Below, in pieces: positions 17,071-26,770 of a DNA stretch of 39,408 nt. A model generated the notes under the pieces. That model saw only the letters and a list, made by a program, of their open reading frames with translations, searched no databases and had not been told where the DNA came from. The translations under genes and the position numbers were made by a program. Positions within the stretch are counted from its first letter, which is position 1, and each line of letters opens with the position of its first letter. Origin of the DNA: Pseudomonadota bacterium (GTDB taxonomy: Bacteria > Pseudomonadota > Gammaproteobacteria > Burkholderiales > Burkholderiaceae_C); NCBI GenBank assembly GCA_029780695.1, contig JAKOYD010000166.1, forward strand, positions 1 through 39,408. The letters are read 5' to 3'.

Positions 17071-18150
17071 ATGCCCCGCAAATCCGCTTCGCCCGCCGCC
17101 GCGCGCGCCGCCCTGCCCTACCCAGGCAGCATCACCCAGGTGCGCGGCATCGAGGTCGGTCACTTCACCGACACGCGCCGCCCCACCGGCTGTTCCGTGG
17201 TGCTGGCCCGCGCGGGGGCGTCGGGCGGCGTGGACGTGCGTGGGGCGGCACCCGGCACGCGCGAGACCGATCTGCTCGACCCGGCCAACCTGGTGGGCGT
17301 GGTGCACGCGGTGCTGCTGTCGGGCGGCAGCGCATGGGGGCTGGACGCCGCCGGCGGCGTGATGCGCTGGCTTGAGGAACAAGGGGTGGGCCTCTACGTC
17401 GGCAGCGCGCCGGGCCAGGTGGTGCCCATCGTGCCGGCGGCCGTGCTGTTCGACCTGCACCTGGGCGACGCCCGCATCCGCCCTGGCGACGCGGCGGGCT
17501 ACGCGGCCTGCGAAGCCGCCAGCGATGAGCCGCTGCAGGGCAACGTCGGCGCGGGCGCGGGCGCCACGGTGGGCAAGCTGTTCGGCATGCCCTTCGCGAT
17601 GAAGGGCGGCATCGGCACCGCCTCGGTCACGCTGGACGGCGTGACCGTGGGCGCGCTGATCGCCGTCAACGCGTTGGGCGACGTGGTCGACCCCGCCACG
17701 GGCGCCCCGATTGCCGGCGCGCGCACCGAAGACGGGCAAGGGCTGCGCGGCAGCGTATCGGCGGTGCTGACGGGCGACGCGCCGCTGTCGCTGCTGGCGG
17801 GCGTCAACACCACCATCGGCGTGATCGCCACCGATGCGCCGCTGGGCAAGGCCCAGTGCCAGCGCCTGGCCGGCGCGGGCCACGACGGGCTGGCCAGGGC
17901 CATTCGCCCGGTGCACACCATGAGCGACGGCGACACGCTGTTCGCGCTGGCCACCGGCATGTCGGGCGGGCTGGATTTCAACGTGCTGTGCACGATGGCG
18001 GGCGAAGCCGTGGCACGCGCCTGCGTCAATGCCGTGCGCGCGGCGCAGGGCGTGGCGATCGACACGCTGCTGCTGCCATCGGCCGCCGACCTGACGGTGC
18101 GCGGCACGCACACGCCAGCGCGCACGCAGAAAGGCGCCGTGTCCCGATGA
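17071..18150 (+). CDS. P1 (S58) family peptidase / aminopeptidase-like hydrolase
   Basis: 359 residues. It matches the DmpA/NylC-like P1 family, N-terminal nucleophile hydrolases that process themselves into two chains: GSITQVRGIEVGHFTD at residues 19-34, LLSGGSAWGLDAAGGVMRWL near 89-108, GNVGAGAGATVGKLFG near 156-171, and GGIGTASVTLDGVTVGALIAV around 179-199, then NALGDVVDP. The self-cleavage site should lie in the last region, but I cannot name the residue with confidence. No signal peptide. Likely hydrolyses small amides or D/beta-peptides. The stop overlaps the start of the TAXI gene (ATGA). Confidence 0.85.
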   Translation: MPRKSASPAAARAALPYPGSITQVRGIEVGHFTDTRRPTGCSVVLARAGASGGVDVRGAAPGTRETDLLDPANLVGVVHAVLLSGGSAWGLDAAGGVMRWLEEQGVGLYVGSAPGQVVPIVPAAVLFDLHLGDARIRPGDAAGYAACEAASDEPLQGNVGAGAGATVGKLFGMPFAMKGGIGTASVTLDGVTVGALIAVNALGDVVDPATGAPIAGARTEDGQGLRGSVSAVLTGDAPLSLLAGVNTTIGVIATDAPLGKAQCQRLAGAGHDGLARAIRPVHTMSDGDTLFALATGMSGGLDFNVLCTMAGEAVARACVNAVRAAQGVAIDTLLLPSAADLTVRGTHTPARTQKGAVSR

Positions 18151-19550
18151 TCGGCCCCATCCGTCGCACCCTCACGCTGGTCGTGCTGTCGATCCGCGAC
18201 ATGCTGGTGTCGGCCGGCCCGGTGGCGTTGATTGCCATTGGCGTGCTGGTGGGCGCCTATTGGTGGCTCGACCCCCAGCCGCCCAAGACCCTTACGCTGG
18301 CCACCGGCCCCGCCGGCAGCGCCTATGCCGAATTCGGCCAGCGCTACGCACAGGCCCTGGCCAGAAACGGCATCACGGTCACGCTGGTGCCCACCGAAGG
18401 CTCGCTGGCCAATCTGCAGGCGCTGCGCCAGGGCACGGCCGGCGCCGCCTTCGTGCGCGGCGGCAGCGCCGATGCGCAGGCCGACGGCGAAGCCGGCATC
18501 ACGTCGCTGGGCGCGCTGTTCTACGAGCCGCTTTGGGTATTCCACAGGGCCGACGCGCTTGCCCCGCCTGCACATAAAGCTATCAAAAATGAAGCGACAA
18601 AGCGTCCAACCGCCAGCGCGCCGACCCCGCCGCCTCCGCTGACGACGCTGCCGCCCCTCAAGGGTCTGCGCGTCAACATCGACCAGCCGGGCAGCGGCGT
18701 GCCCGACATGCTGCAGCGGCTGCTGCAAGCCAACGGCCTGAACGCCGACGACCTGGTGCTGAGCCAGTTGCCACCTGAAGCCGCCGCCGAGGCGCTGCAA
18801 GGCGGCTTGATCGACGCCATGGCGCTGGTGACCGCGCCTGAATCGCCGGTGGTGGGCCGGTTGCTGCGCGCGCCTGGCATCGCGCTGATGGACGCGGCGC
18901 AACCCGACGCCTATGCGCGGCGCTTTCCGTTCCTGCAGCCGGTCACGCTGCCGCGCGGCGTGGTCGATCTGGCGGCCGACCTGCCGCCGCGCGACATCAG
19001 CCTGCTGGCCACCACCACATCGCTGCTGACGCGCGAAGACACCCACCCGGCACTGCGCCAATTGCTGGCACAGGCCGCGCAGGGCATGCACGGCGGCGCC
19101 GGCTGGTTCAACCGGGCACGCGACTTTCCCAACACGCGCACCAGCGAGCTGCCGGTCAGCCCCGAAGGCGACCGCGCCATCAACGGCACACCGCCTTTCT
19201 GGCAGCGCTACCTGCCGTTCTGGGCCAGCAACCTGCTGGAACGCATGTGGCTGGTCATCGGCGGTCTGATCGTGCTGCTGCTGCCCTTGTCGCGCGTGGT
19301 GCCGCCGCTGTACACCTACCGCGTGCGCCAACGCGTGTTTCGCTGGTACGCGCGGCTGCGCGACGTGGAGGCACGGCTGGACGAAGGCATCGGCGAGCGC
19401 ACCGATTTGCTGAACGAACTGGACGAACTTGACCGCGTGGCCAACGGCATCACGGTGCCGCTGGCCCATGCCGAAGAACTGTTCGCGCTGCGCAACAACA
19501 TCGACGCCGTGCGGCGGCGCTTGCTGGCCAGGCGGCCAGTGGCTTCGTAG
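18147..19550 (+). CDS. Membrane-anchored TAXI-family solute-binding protein
   Basis: 467 residues. The TAXI binding fold begins LTLATGPAGSAYAEFGQRYA (about residues 50-69), with LPTEGSLANLQAL-type and GQPGSG-type loops (here VPTEGSLANLQALR and DQPGSGVPDML). Instead of a cleavable signal peptide it has an N-terminal membrane segment (about residues 18-42). A second one near residues 366-388 (MWLVIGGLIVLLLPLSRVV) precedes a charged, probably helical cytoplasmic tail. No TRAP permease gene adjoins it. About residues 140-170 form a Pro/Thr/Ala linker that includes an in-frame copy of the dispersed repeat. Coupled to the P1 peptidase gene. It may sense or scavenge a solute; function unknown. Confidence 0.78.
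   Translation: MIGPIRRTLTLVVLSIRDMLVSAGPVALIAIGVLVGAYWWLDPQPPKTLTLATGPAGSAYAEFGQRYAQALARNGITVTLVPTEGSLANLQALRQGTAGAAFVRGGSADAQADGEAGITSLGALFYEPLWVFHRADALAPPAHKAIKNEATKRPTASAPTPPPPLTTLPPLKGLRVNIDQPGSGVPDMLQRLLQANGLNADDLVLSQLPPEAAAEALQGGLIDAMALVTAPESPVVGRLLRAPGIALMDAAQPDAYARRFPFLQPVTLPRGVVDLAADLPPRDISLLATTTSLLTREDTHPALRQLLAQAAQGMHGGAGWFNRARDFPNTRTSELPVSPEGDRAINGTPPFWQRYLPFWASNLLERMWLVIGGLIVLLLPLSRVVPPLYTYRVRQRVFRWYARLRDVEARLDEGIGERTDLLNELDELDRVANGITVPLAHAEELFALRNNIDAVRRRLLARRPVAS
18573..18600 (-). repeat. dispersed TTGATAGCT repeat, copy 4, inside TAXI gene
   Basis: The reverse complement reads cattttTGATAGCTttatgtg. It lies in frame within the coding region and gives the residues HKAIKNEA of the linker. 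Confidence 0.65.
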
Positions 19551-19551
19551 G

Positions 19552-19569
19552 GTGGGTGCTCGCACCCAC
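19552..19569. other. hairpin between convergent genes
   Basis: gtgggtg / cacccac with ctcg loop, starting 2 nt after the TAXI stop and ending 9 nt before the asparaginase stop. No T-run on either side. It may stop or stabilise both convergent transcripts. Confidence 0.5.
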
Positions 19570-19577
19570 GCCGGGAA

Positions 19578-20588
19578 TCAATAACGCCAAAACACCTGCT
19601 GCATCGCGGCGGCATCCGCCCCGCACGTGAGCGCCAGCGCCGCCAACAGCCGCGCGCGCGGCGGGTTCTGGTCATCCGTCACCACGCTGCCGCAGGCGTC
19701 GTCGTCGAAGTTGGCGTTGCGGATGACAGGGCCGGCACCCACGCGCGAGGCGCGCACCATCAGCACGCCTTGCGCGCACAGCTCGGCCAGCACGGGCTTC
19801 AGGTAGGCGGGCACCGTGCCACCACCAAAGCCCGCATGCACGATGGCGCGCGCGCCGGCGGTCACCCAGGCGTCGTACAACTCGCGCCGCATGTGGCCGT
19901 GGCTGGTAACGACGCCGACCAGCGGCAACGTGTCAATGGCGGCGATGTCGAATTCACTCGACGTCGTGTGCGGCCGCGCCACCGCGCGCCACCAGCGCGG
20001 CGCACCTTCCACCACCGCGCCCAGCGGGCCATGCGGCGAGGCAAATGCATCCAGCCGCATGGCGTGCACCTTGGCCACGTCGCGCGCGCTGTGGATTTCC
20101 TCGTTCATCACCACCAGCACGCCGCGCCCGGCCGACGAGGCGTGCGCCGCCACCGCCACGGCGTGCAGCAGGTTGACGGGGCCATCGGCCGCCAGCGCGG
20201 TGCCGGGCCGCATGGCGCCGGTCAGCACAATAGGCTTGGCGCTTTTCACGGTGAGATGCAGGAAGTAGGCGCTTTCCTCCATCGTGTCGGTGCCGTGCGT
20301 GACGACCACGCCGTCCACGTCGTCGCGCACGCACAGCGCGGCCACGCGGCGCGCCAGCGCCAGCAGAAGGTCATCGGTGAAGTCGGCCGAATCGATCTGC
20401 AGCAACTGCTCGGCCTGCAACTCAGCCACGCGCGCCAGTGGCGGCACGCGCTCGATCAGGTCGGCCGCCGTCACCACGGCCGACTGGTAGGCCGCCGAAG
20501 TGTCGCCAGCCTGCGCCGGCGCGGCGCCGGCAATGGTGCCGCCGGTGCCCACCAGGGCGATGCGGGGGCGCGCTTGGGGTTGGGTCAT
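19578..20588 (-). CDS. L-asparaginase
   Basis: 336 residues. Hydrolyses L-asparagine to aspartate and ammonia. Both catalytic signatures are visible: IALVGTGGTIAG at about residues 10-21 (first Thr) and VVVTHGTDTMEESAYFLHLT at about 94-113 (second Thr and Asp), then SAKPIVLTGAMRP with the conserved Lys. No signal peptide, so it should be cytoplasmic although the motifs are those of the type I/II family in general. Start 20588 or 20597 (three codons apart); neither has a clear Shine-Dalgarno sequence. Convergent with the TAXI gene. Confidence 0.92.
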   Translation of the reverse strand: MTQPQARPRIALVGTGGTIAGAAPAQAGDTSAAYQSAVVTAADLIERVPPLARVAELQAEQLLQIDSADFTDDLLLALARRVAALCVRDDVDGVVVTHGTDTMEESAYFLHLTVKSAKPIVLTGAMRPGTALAADGPVNLLHAVAVAAHASSAGRGVLVVMNEEIHSARDVAKVHAMRLDAFASPHGPLGAVVEGAPRWWRAVARPHTTSSEFDIAAIDTLPLVGVVTSHGHMRRELYDAWVTAGARAIVHAGFGGGTVPAYLKPVLAELCAQGVLMVRASRVGAGPVIRNANFDDDACGSVVTDDQNPPRARLLAALALTCGADAAAMQQVFWRY

Positions 20589-20684
20589 GCGGCGCATTGT
20601 CGTGCAACCACCAGCGCGCGGCGCGTGGCCCGGTGCGGCCCGGGCTGGTTACACTCAGGCACACATTGGCTTTCAGGCCCTGCG

Positions 20685-21023
20685 ATGAAAAACCTTGCCC
20701 CCACCGCCTTGCTCATCACCGGCCTGTTGCTGGGCGCAACCGTGCTGGCCGCGCCCAGCGCGCACAATTCCGACCTGGCGCCCCCCAATTCGCCGCTGAA
20801 GGACCGCAGCTTTCCCGACGCCGGCAAGTTCAACCCCAACGACGATGCCGCGCAGCAGGCCGCTGACCGGCAAGCTGTCGCGCCCGCGGCCATCACCTAC
20901 TACCCACCGGCCATCGTGACCGACGCGCCGCCGCCGCGCCCCTATGCGCTGGTGGCCGCACCCACGCTGCCCTGCGCGCCGGCCTACTGCCCACGCCTGC
21001 GGCCACGCCCCGACCGCCACTGA
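20685..21023 (+). CDS. small secreted Pro/Ala-rich protein, unknown function
   Basis: 112 residues, no family recognised. Signal peptide at residues 1-23 (MKNLAPTALLITGLLLGATV, cleavage after VLAA). The mature part is mostly low-complexity: SDLAPPNSPLKDRSFPD, a Gln/Ala patch, then several Pro-rich stretches and two Cys near the end (PCAPAYCPR) that could form a disulfide bond in the periplasm. Translation signal is weak (cagg). Divergent from asparaginase. Coding is supported by the signal peptide and the sensible start; function not assignable. Confidence 0.6.
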   Translation: MKNLAPTALLITGLLLGATVLAAPSAHNSDLAPPNSPLKDRSFPDAGKFNPNDDAAQQAADRQAVAPAAITYYPPAIVTDAPPPRPYALVAAPTLPCAPAYCPRLRPRPDRH

Positions 21024-21280
21024 CGCGTTTGCCGCCGCTGCCCGCATCTTGCAACCACGTGGGCGGCTGACGCGCCGCGCCCTCGACGCTTTCTGCCCGC
21101 GCACTCAACGCCAGCGCCGCCCCTGCTCATGGGCGGCCCCGCGTGACGCCGTAACGGTCTGACTCGGCTTTTTCGCCTACGTGGCGCGACGGCGGTTTGC
21201 CGACAACCGTCACCACAGCGCTTGCTTAAGCTCAGTGACATTCAGTCACACCGCTGCCGCACCGGCGTCCCGTGCCCGCC
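21024..21280. other. intergenic region without recognisable gene
   Basis: I see no convincing gene here. The only structure noted is a short inverted repeat, gtgac-attca-gtcac, at 21234-21248, about 30 nt before the ABC transporter start; it might be an operator, but evidence is weak. Confidence 0.35.
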
Positions 21281-23179
21281 ATGAGCCATATTGAACACAA
21301 CCCCGACGCCACGCCGCAGAACCCCGCGGCCCCGGTTCAGACCGGCACCGCGGCGCCCGCGCGCGACCGCCAGCGCCCCAGCTTCGACTTCTTCGCGCCC
21401 GACGTGTGGCGCCGTTTCTGGGCCATCGCCTCGCCGTACTGGCGCGAGGGCGAACGCCGCAAGGCCTGGGGCTTTCTGATCGTGCTGATCGTCATGCTGC
21501 TGGCCGAAACGCAGATTTCCGTCATGCTCAACAACCAGGCCGGCGAGATGACGTCGGCCCTGGCCGCGCGCGACAGCGACCGCTTCTGGCACGCCATCAT
21601 GATCTGCCTGATCGTGGTGGCGGTGTTCGTGCCCACGCGCTCGCTCTACTACTTTGTGCGCGACACGCTGGGCAACCACTGGCGGCGCTGGCTGTCCGAG
21701 CGGCTGCTGGGACGCTACTTCCACGACCGCCGCTTCTATGAACTGACGGCCGAAGCCAGTATCGACAACCCCGACCAACGCATCGCCGAAGACGTGAACA
21801 CCTTCACGCAGCGTTCGCTGTACTTCCTGCTGATCGGGTTGGGCTCGCTGATGCAGCTGGTGGCCTTCAGCTGGGTGCTGTGGCAAATCTCGCACATGCT
21901 GGTGTACGTGCTGGTGGCCTATACCGCCGTCGGTACCTGGCTCACGGTCAAAGTGTTCGGCGCGCCGTTGATGCGGCTGAACTTCTTTCAGCTCAAGCGC
22001 GAAGCCGACTTTCGTTTCAGCCTGGTGCGCGTGCGCGAAAACGCCGAATCCATCGCCTTTCACCGCGGCGAGCAGGCCGAGCTGAAGCAGGTGCGCGGCC
22101 GCTTCAAGGGCGCGCTGCGCAACTACCAGCGCCTGCTGCGCCAGCAGCTCAACCTCAACTTCTTCCAGCAGGCGTACAACCAGATCGCCATCATCCTGCC
22201 CAACATCCTGATCGCCAACCTGGTGCTGTCGGGCGAGCTGGAAGTGGGCCAGGCTATCAAGGCGGCCGGCGCCTTTCTGGCGGTGCTGGGCGCGGTATCC
22301 ATCATCATCGACAACTTCGAGGGCCTCTCTCGCTTCACTGCCGGCATCGAGCGCATCCATGGCCTGCTGAGCGCGCTGCCGGCCAAGCCCGGCGAAGCCG
22401 GTGACAGCGCCCAAGCCGAACCCGCGCCGGTGCCGCGCCGACGCCGCGCCACCATCGCCACCAGCGAAGCGCCCGAGCTGAGCCTGCAAGGCGTCACCCT
22501 GAAGACGCCCGACGGCAAACGCGAACTGGTGCGCGACCTCAGCTTCACGCTGCAAAAAGGCGACGGGCTGCTGATCGTGGGCGAAAGCGGCAGCGGCAAG
22601 AGTTCGCTGCTGCGCGCCATCGCGGGCCTGTGGCGCGCCGGTCACGGCAGCATTCGGCGCCCGCCGGTGGCCGACAGCATGTTCTTGCCGCAGCGCCCGT
22701 ACATGCAGGTGGGCAGCCTGCGCAGCCAGCTGCTGTATCCGCAGTTCGACCGCGAAGTCGAAGACGCCGTGCTGCTGCAAGCGCTGCACGACGTGAACCT
22801 GCCCGATCTGGCCGAACGCAGCGGCGGCCTGGACGCCGAGGTGGACTGGGCCAAGACCCTGTCACTGGGCGAACAGCAGCGCCTGGCGTTCGCGCGCGTG
22901 CTCATCACGCAGCCGCGCTTCGTCATCCTGGACGAAGCCACCAGCGCGCTCGACCGCGCCAACGAGGCGCGGCTGTACCAACGCCTGCTGGACGCCGACG
23001 TCACCCTCATCAGCATCGCCCACCGCGCCGCCGTGCTGGCTTGGCACACGCACGTGCTGGAGCTGACCGGCGCGGGCCGCTGGCAATTGCATGAAGCGGA
23101 CGGCTTCAGCTTCGACGGCGAAATCCCGGCACGGCACGCCGACCCGAACACCGTGGCGCTGACGGCCGCCCCCGCCTGA
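21281..23179 (+). CDS. SbmA/BacA-YddA-like ABC transporter, fused permease and ATPase
   Basis: 632 residues. The N-terminal half (about 40-370) is the SbmA/BacA-type membrane domain: several helices, with the characteristic WRRWLSERLLGRYFHDRRFY and NPDQRIAEDVNTFTQRSL around residues 145-185. The C-terminal half is an ABC ATPase: Walker A GESGSGKSSLL at about 434-444, signature LSLGEQQRLAFARVL at about 528-542, Walker B RFVILDEATSAL just after. E. coli YddA and mycobacterial BacA have this fused plan; relatives move peptides, vitamin B12 or fatty acids. A GTG three codons earlier (21272) is an alternative start. Substrate and direction unknown. Confidence 0.88.
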   Translation: MSHIEHNPDATPQNPAAPVQTGTAAPARDRQRPSFDFFAPDVWRRFWAIASPYWREGERRKAWGFLIVLIVMLLAETQISVMLNNQAGEMTSALAARDSDRFWHAIMICLIVVAVFVPTRSLYYFVRDTLGNHWRRWLSERLLGRYFHDRRFYELTAEASIDNPDQRIAEDVNTFTQRSLYFLLIGLGSLMQLVAFSWVLWQISHMLVYVLVAYTAVGTWLTVKVFGAPLMRLNFFQLKREADFRFSLVRVRENAESIAFHRGEQAELKQVRGRFKGALRNYQRLLRQQLNLNFFQQAYNQIAIILPNILIANLVLSGELEVGQAIKAAGAFLAVLGAVSIIIDNFEGLSRFTAGIERIHGLLSALPAKPGEAGDSAQAEPAPVPRRRRATIATSEAPELSLQGVTLKTPDGKRELVRDLSFTLQKGDGLLIVGESGSGKSSLLRAIAGLWRAGHGSIRRPPVADSMFLPQRPYMQVGSLRSQLLYPQFDREVEDAVLLQALHDVNLPDLAERSGGLDAEVDWAKTLSLGEQQRLAFARVLITQPRFVILDEATSALDRANEARLYQRLLDADVTLISIAHRAAVLAWHTHVLELTGAGRWQLHEADGFSFDGEIPARHADPNTVALTAAPA

Positions 23180-23249
23180 CGCTGCCGGCAACGCGCGGCG
23201 CGCCGCATCGCTACCATGGCGCCAACGCTTTTACGCTGGAGCTTTGACC

Positions 23250-23786
23250 ATGAAACGCCTGCCCACCGCCCTGCTGCTGGCCGCCACGTTGGCGCCGCCT
23301 GCCACCGTGCTGGCCGCGCTGAAGCCGGGCGACCCGGCACCCGCTTTCAGCACGCCGGCCGCGCTGGCGGGCGAAAGCTTCGACTTCGACCTGGCTCAGG
23401 CGCTTAAAAAAGGGCCGGTAGTGCTCTACTTCTATCCCAAGGCCTTTACGCGCGGCTGCACGGTGGAAGCCAATGCCTTTGCCGAAGCCACGCCTCAATT
23501 TGCCGCGCTGGGCGCCACCGTCATTGGCCTGTCGCACGACGACATTGACACGCTCAGGAAGTTCTCGCGCCAGGAATGCCGCGACCGCTTTGCCGTCGCG
23601 TCCGACCCCAAGGGGCACACCATCCGGGCCTACGACGCCGGTTCGCTGCTGCCCGGCATGGCCAGCCGCATTTCGTACGTCATCGCACAGGACGGCAAGG
23701 TCGCCTTTACCCACGAAGGCAGCAACCCGCTGCGCCACGTGGACGAAACGCTGAAAGCGGTGCGGCAGCTGGCGACGCGGCGCTGA
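23250..23786 (+). CDS. periplasmic peroxiredoxin (AhpC/TSA, BCP-like)
   Basis: 178 residues with a signal peptide (about 1-22, MKRLPTALLLAATLAPPATV) so it should act in the periplasm on peroxides. The fold starts LKPGDPAPAFSTP. The peroxidatic Cys is C70 in AFTRGCTVEANAF. The BCP/PrxQ resolving Cys expected five residues later (T-x-x-C-T-x-x-A-C) is replaced by Asn. The only other Cys is C110 (RQECRDRF), which might resolve, or the enzyme could be 1-Cys. ggag precedes the ATG. It follows the ABC transporter by 70 nt. Confidence 0.87.
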   Translation: MKRLPTALLLAATLAPPATVLAALKPGDPAPAFSTPAALAGESFDFDLAQALKKGPVVLYFYPKAFTRGCTVEANAFAEATPQFAALGATVIGLSHDDIDTLRKFSRQECRDRFAVASDPKGHTIRAYDAGSLLPGMASRISYVIAQDGKVAFTHEGSNPLRHVDETLKAVRQLATRR

Positions 23787-23804
23787 TCAAGCCAAAACAA
23801 AGCC

Positions 23805-23833
23805 GCAGCGCACGACACGATTGCGTGCGCTGC
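23805..23833. terminator. hairpin between convergent peroxiredoxin and DUF421 genes
   Basis: 9-bp stem gcagcgcac / gtgcgctgc, loop 11 nt, followed on the plus strand by tatgtatttgatag (AT-rich, includes a diverged dispersed-repeat core). Probable terminator for the peroxiredoxin gene; no pure T-run. Confidence 0.55.
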
Positions 23834-23861
23834 TATGTATTTGATAGTTTAAGCACCATGG
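23834..23861 (+). repeat. dispersed TTGATAGCT repeat, diverged copy 5
   Basis: tatttgatagtttaagc shares ttgatag with the reference but has lost the gctgctcgcg part. It overlaps the end of the DUF421 gene. Confidence 0.4.
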
Positions 23862-24364
23862 CCTGCAGGCGCGGGCGGCGCCGCGCCGCTCGGTGATTCG
23901 CGGTTGCGCAGCACCACGGTGATCTGGCCGTTGGTCTCGATGGTGGCGCGCTCCACCTCGTGCGTGTGCAGACAGCCAGCGGCGCGCAGCGCGGCGTGCA
24001 CGTCGTCGGGGGTCAGGCGCTCGGCGCGCATCAACGGCTCGTCCAGCACGCCGGTGCGGATCAGCACCTGCGGCTTGCCGTCAATCAGCCGCGCCAGTCG
24101 CGGATAGCGCCACGTCAGCCGCGCCACCACGCCGTGGCAGCCAATCAACGTCAGCGCCGATACCAGGCCGCCGATCAGCGAGTTGTCGCCCGCGTTCATC
24201 GAGTTCTGCACCGCGTTGGACAAGATCAGCAACAGAATCAGGTCGAACGGGTCGTACTGCCCGATCTGCCGCCGCCCCGTGATGCGCAGAAAGAACAGCA
24301 GAAACACATACACCACGACGCCGCGCACGACGAATTCCCACCAAGGGACGGAAAGTTGCAGCAT
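23849..24364 (-). CDS. DUF421 (YetF-like) membrane protein
   Basis: 171 residues. Three hydrophobic segments in the first 80 residues (WWEFVVRGVVVYVFLLFFLR; DLILLLILSNAVQNSM; LIGGLVSALTLIGCHGVVA) then the DUF421 cytoplasmic domain with RLIDGKPQVLIRTGVLDEP and the ERLTPDDVHAALRAAG segment. RITGRRQIGQYDPFDLILLL is a strong family signature. Members include B. subtilis YetF; biochemical role unknown. A short Pro/Ala tail closes the protein. Convergent with peroxiredoxin. Confidence 0.88.
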   Translation of the reverse strand: MLQLSVPWWEFVVRGVVVYVFLLFFLRITGRRQIGQYDPFDLILLLILSNAVQNSMNAGDNSLIGGLVSALTLIGCHGVVARLTWRYPRLARLIDGKPQVLIRTGVLDEPLMRAERLTPDDVHAALRAAGCLHTHEVERATIETNGQITVVLRNRESPSGAAPPAPAGHGA

Positions 24365-24527
24365 GTTCCGAGACTCCGCAAGTTGTCGCGGCGATTGTGA
24401 CCGGTTGCCCAGCCCTGATCAGCGCTGCCCCGCGTCTGACGATGAGCGTCGGCGGGCGCCGACATCGCCGCTAAGCGGCACCGCATGAAGATGGGTGCAG
24501 GGCCGGTGCGCCATCGGCCCTTTACGC

Positions 24528-24552
24528 CGCATGCGTTGCTGCAACGCATGCG
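24528..24552. repeat. 25-nt near-perfect palindrome upstream of lipoprotein gene
   Basis: cgcatgcgttgc-t-gcaacgcatgcg, perfectly self-complementary around one base. It ends 8 nt before the Shine-Dalgarno sequence aggag (24561-24565). It could be an operator or an RNA stem in the leader. The remainder of the gap 24365-24572 shows nothing else. Confidence 0.6.
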
Positions 24553-24572
24553 CGATTTGCAGGAGATTCGCC

Positions 24573-24932
24573 ATGACCCAACTTCAACGTCAACTCGCGC
24601 CTCTACTGATCGCCACCGCCGCCCTGCTGGCAGCGTGCGGCCAGAAGGATGCCGGCACGCCGCAAACACCGGCACCCGCGGGTGAAGCCATCAACAAGGC
24701 CATTGACGCCGAAGCCGCCGCGCAGCGCGCCGCGGCCGCCACCGCATCGGCTGCCAGTGCCGCCGCCGCGGCCAACAGCAGCGCCGCCGCGGCGGGTACC
24801 TCCAGCGCTGATTCGCAAGCCGCGGCCGATGCCGCGGCCCGCGCCGCCACCCTCGCGGCGTCGGCCGCCCACCGCGCCGAATCGGCCGCCAATTCGATTG
24901 CGCCGCCGCCTGTCGGCACTGCCAGCCAGTAA
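24573..24932 (+). CDS. alanine-rich lipoprotein, unknown function
   Basis: 119 residues. Start after aggag. An N-terminal lipoprotein signal (MTQLQRQLAPLLIATAALLA, then AC) has lipobox LAAC with C22 as the lipid-modified residue. The mature part has two long Ala-rich segments (about residues 44-70 and 82-107) with Ser, Glu, Gln, Arg and Asp spaced so that helices or coiled coils are likely, as in Lpp-type lipoproteins. It ends with a Pro-rich tail. No family recognised. Convergent with ettA, 10 nt between stops. Confidence 0.75.
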   Translation: MTQLQRQLAPLLIATAALLAACGQKDAGTPQTPAPAGEAINKAIDAEAAAQRAAAATASAASAAAAANSSAAAAGTSSADSQAAADAAARAATLAASAAHRAESAANSIAPPPVGTASQ

Positions 24933-24942
24933 GCCGCCGGGC

Positions 24943-26604
<1,662 letters not shown>

Positions 26605-26615
26605 TCGTTTACTCT

Positions 26616-26663
26616 TGAATTGATAGCTGTCCACGCAGCAGCAACCAGCGCTGCAGGCCGAAT
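26616..26663 (+). repeat. dispersed TTGATAGCT repeat, copy 6 (long form)
   Basis: Starts tgaattgatagctg and continues to cagcgctgcaggccgaa. The second part matches the end of the copy at 34937-34985 (gcgctgcaggccgcaaa), so the full unit is about 45-50 nt with two conserved blocks. It lies 12 nt upstream of the ettA start, in the gap 26605-26770, which holds no gene. Confidence 0.75.
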
Positions 26664-26770
26664 AGACATGAAAAACGGGAGCGGTGGCGGCGTCCATGCC
26701 CGCGGGGGCGGGCGGCGCGCCGGTCAGCAGCGATTATCGGCGCTTGCCGCGGCGCACGGCGCGCGGCCCT

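Noticed and set aside
24481..24552. Toxin-like or small gene upstream of the Ala-rich lipoprotein
   Set aside because: Short frames here run through the palindrome and have no start signal of their own.
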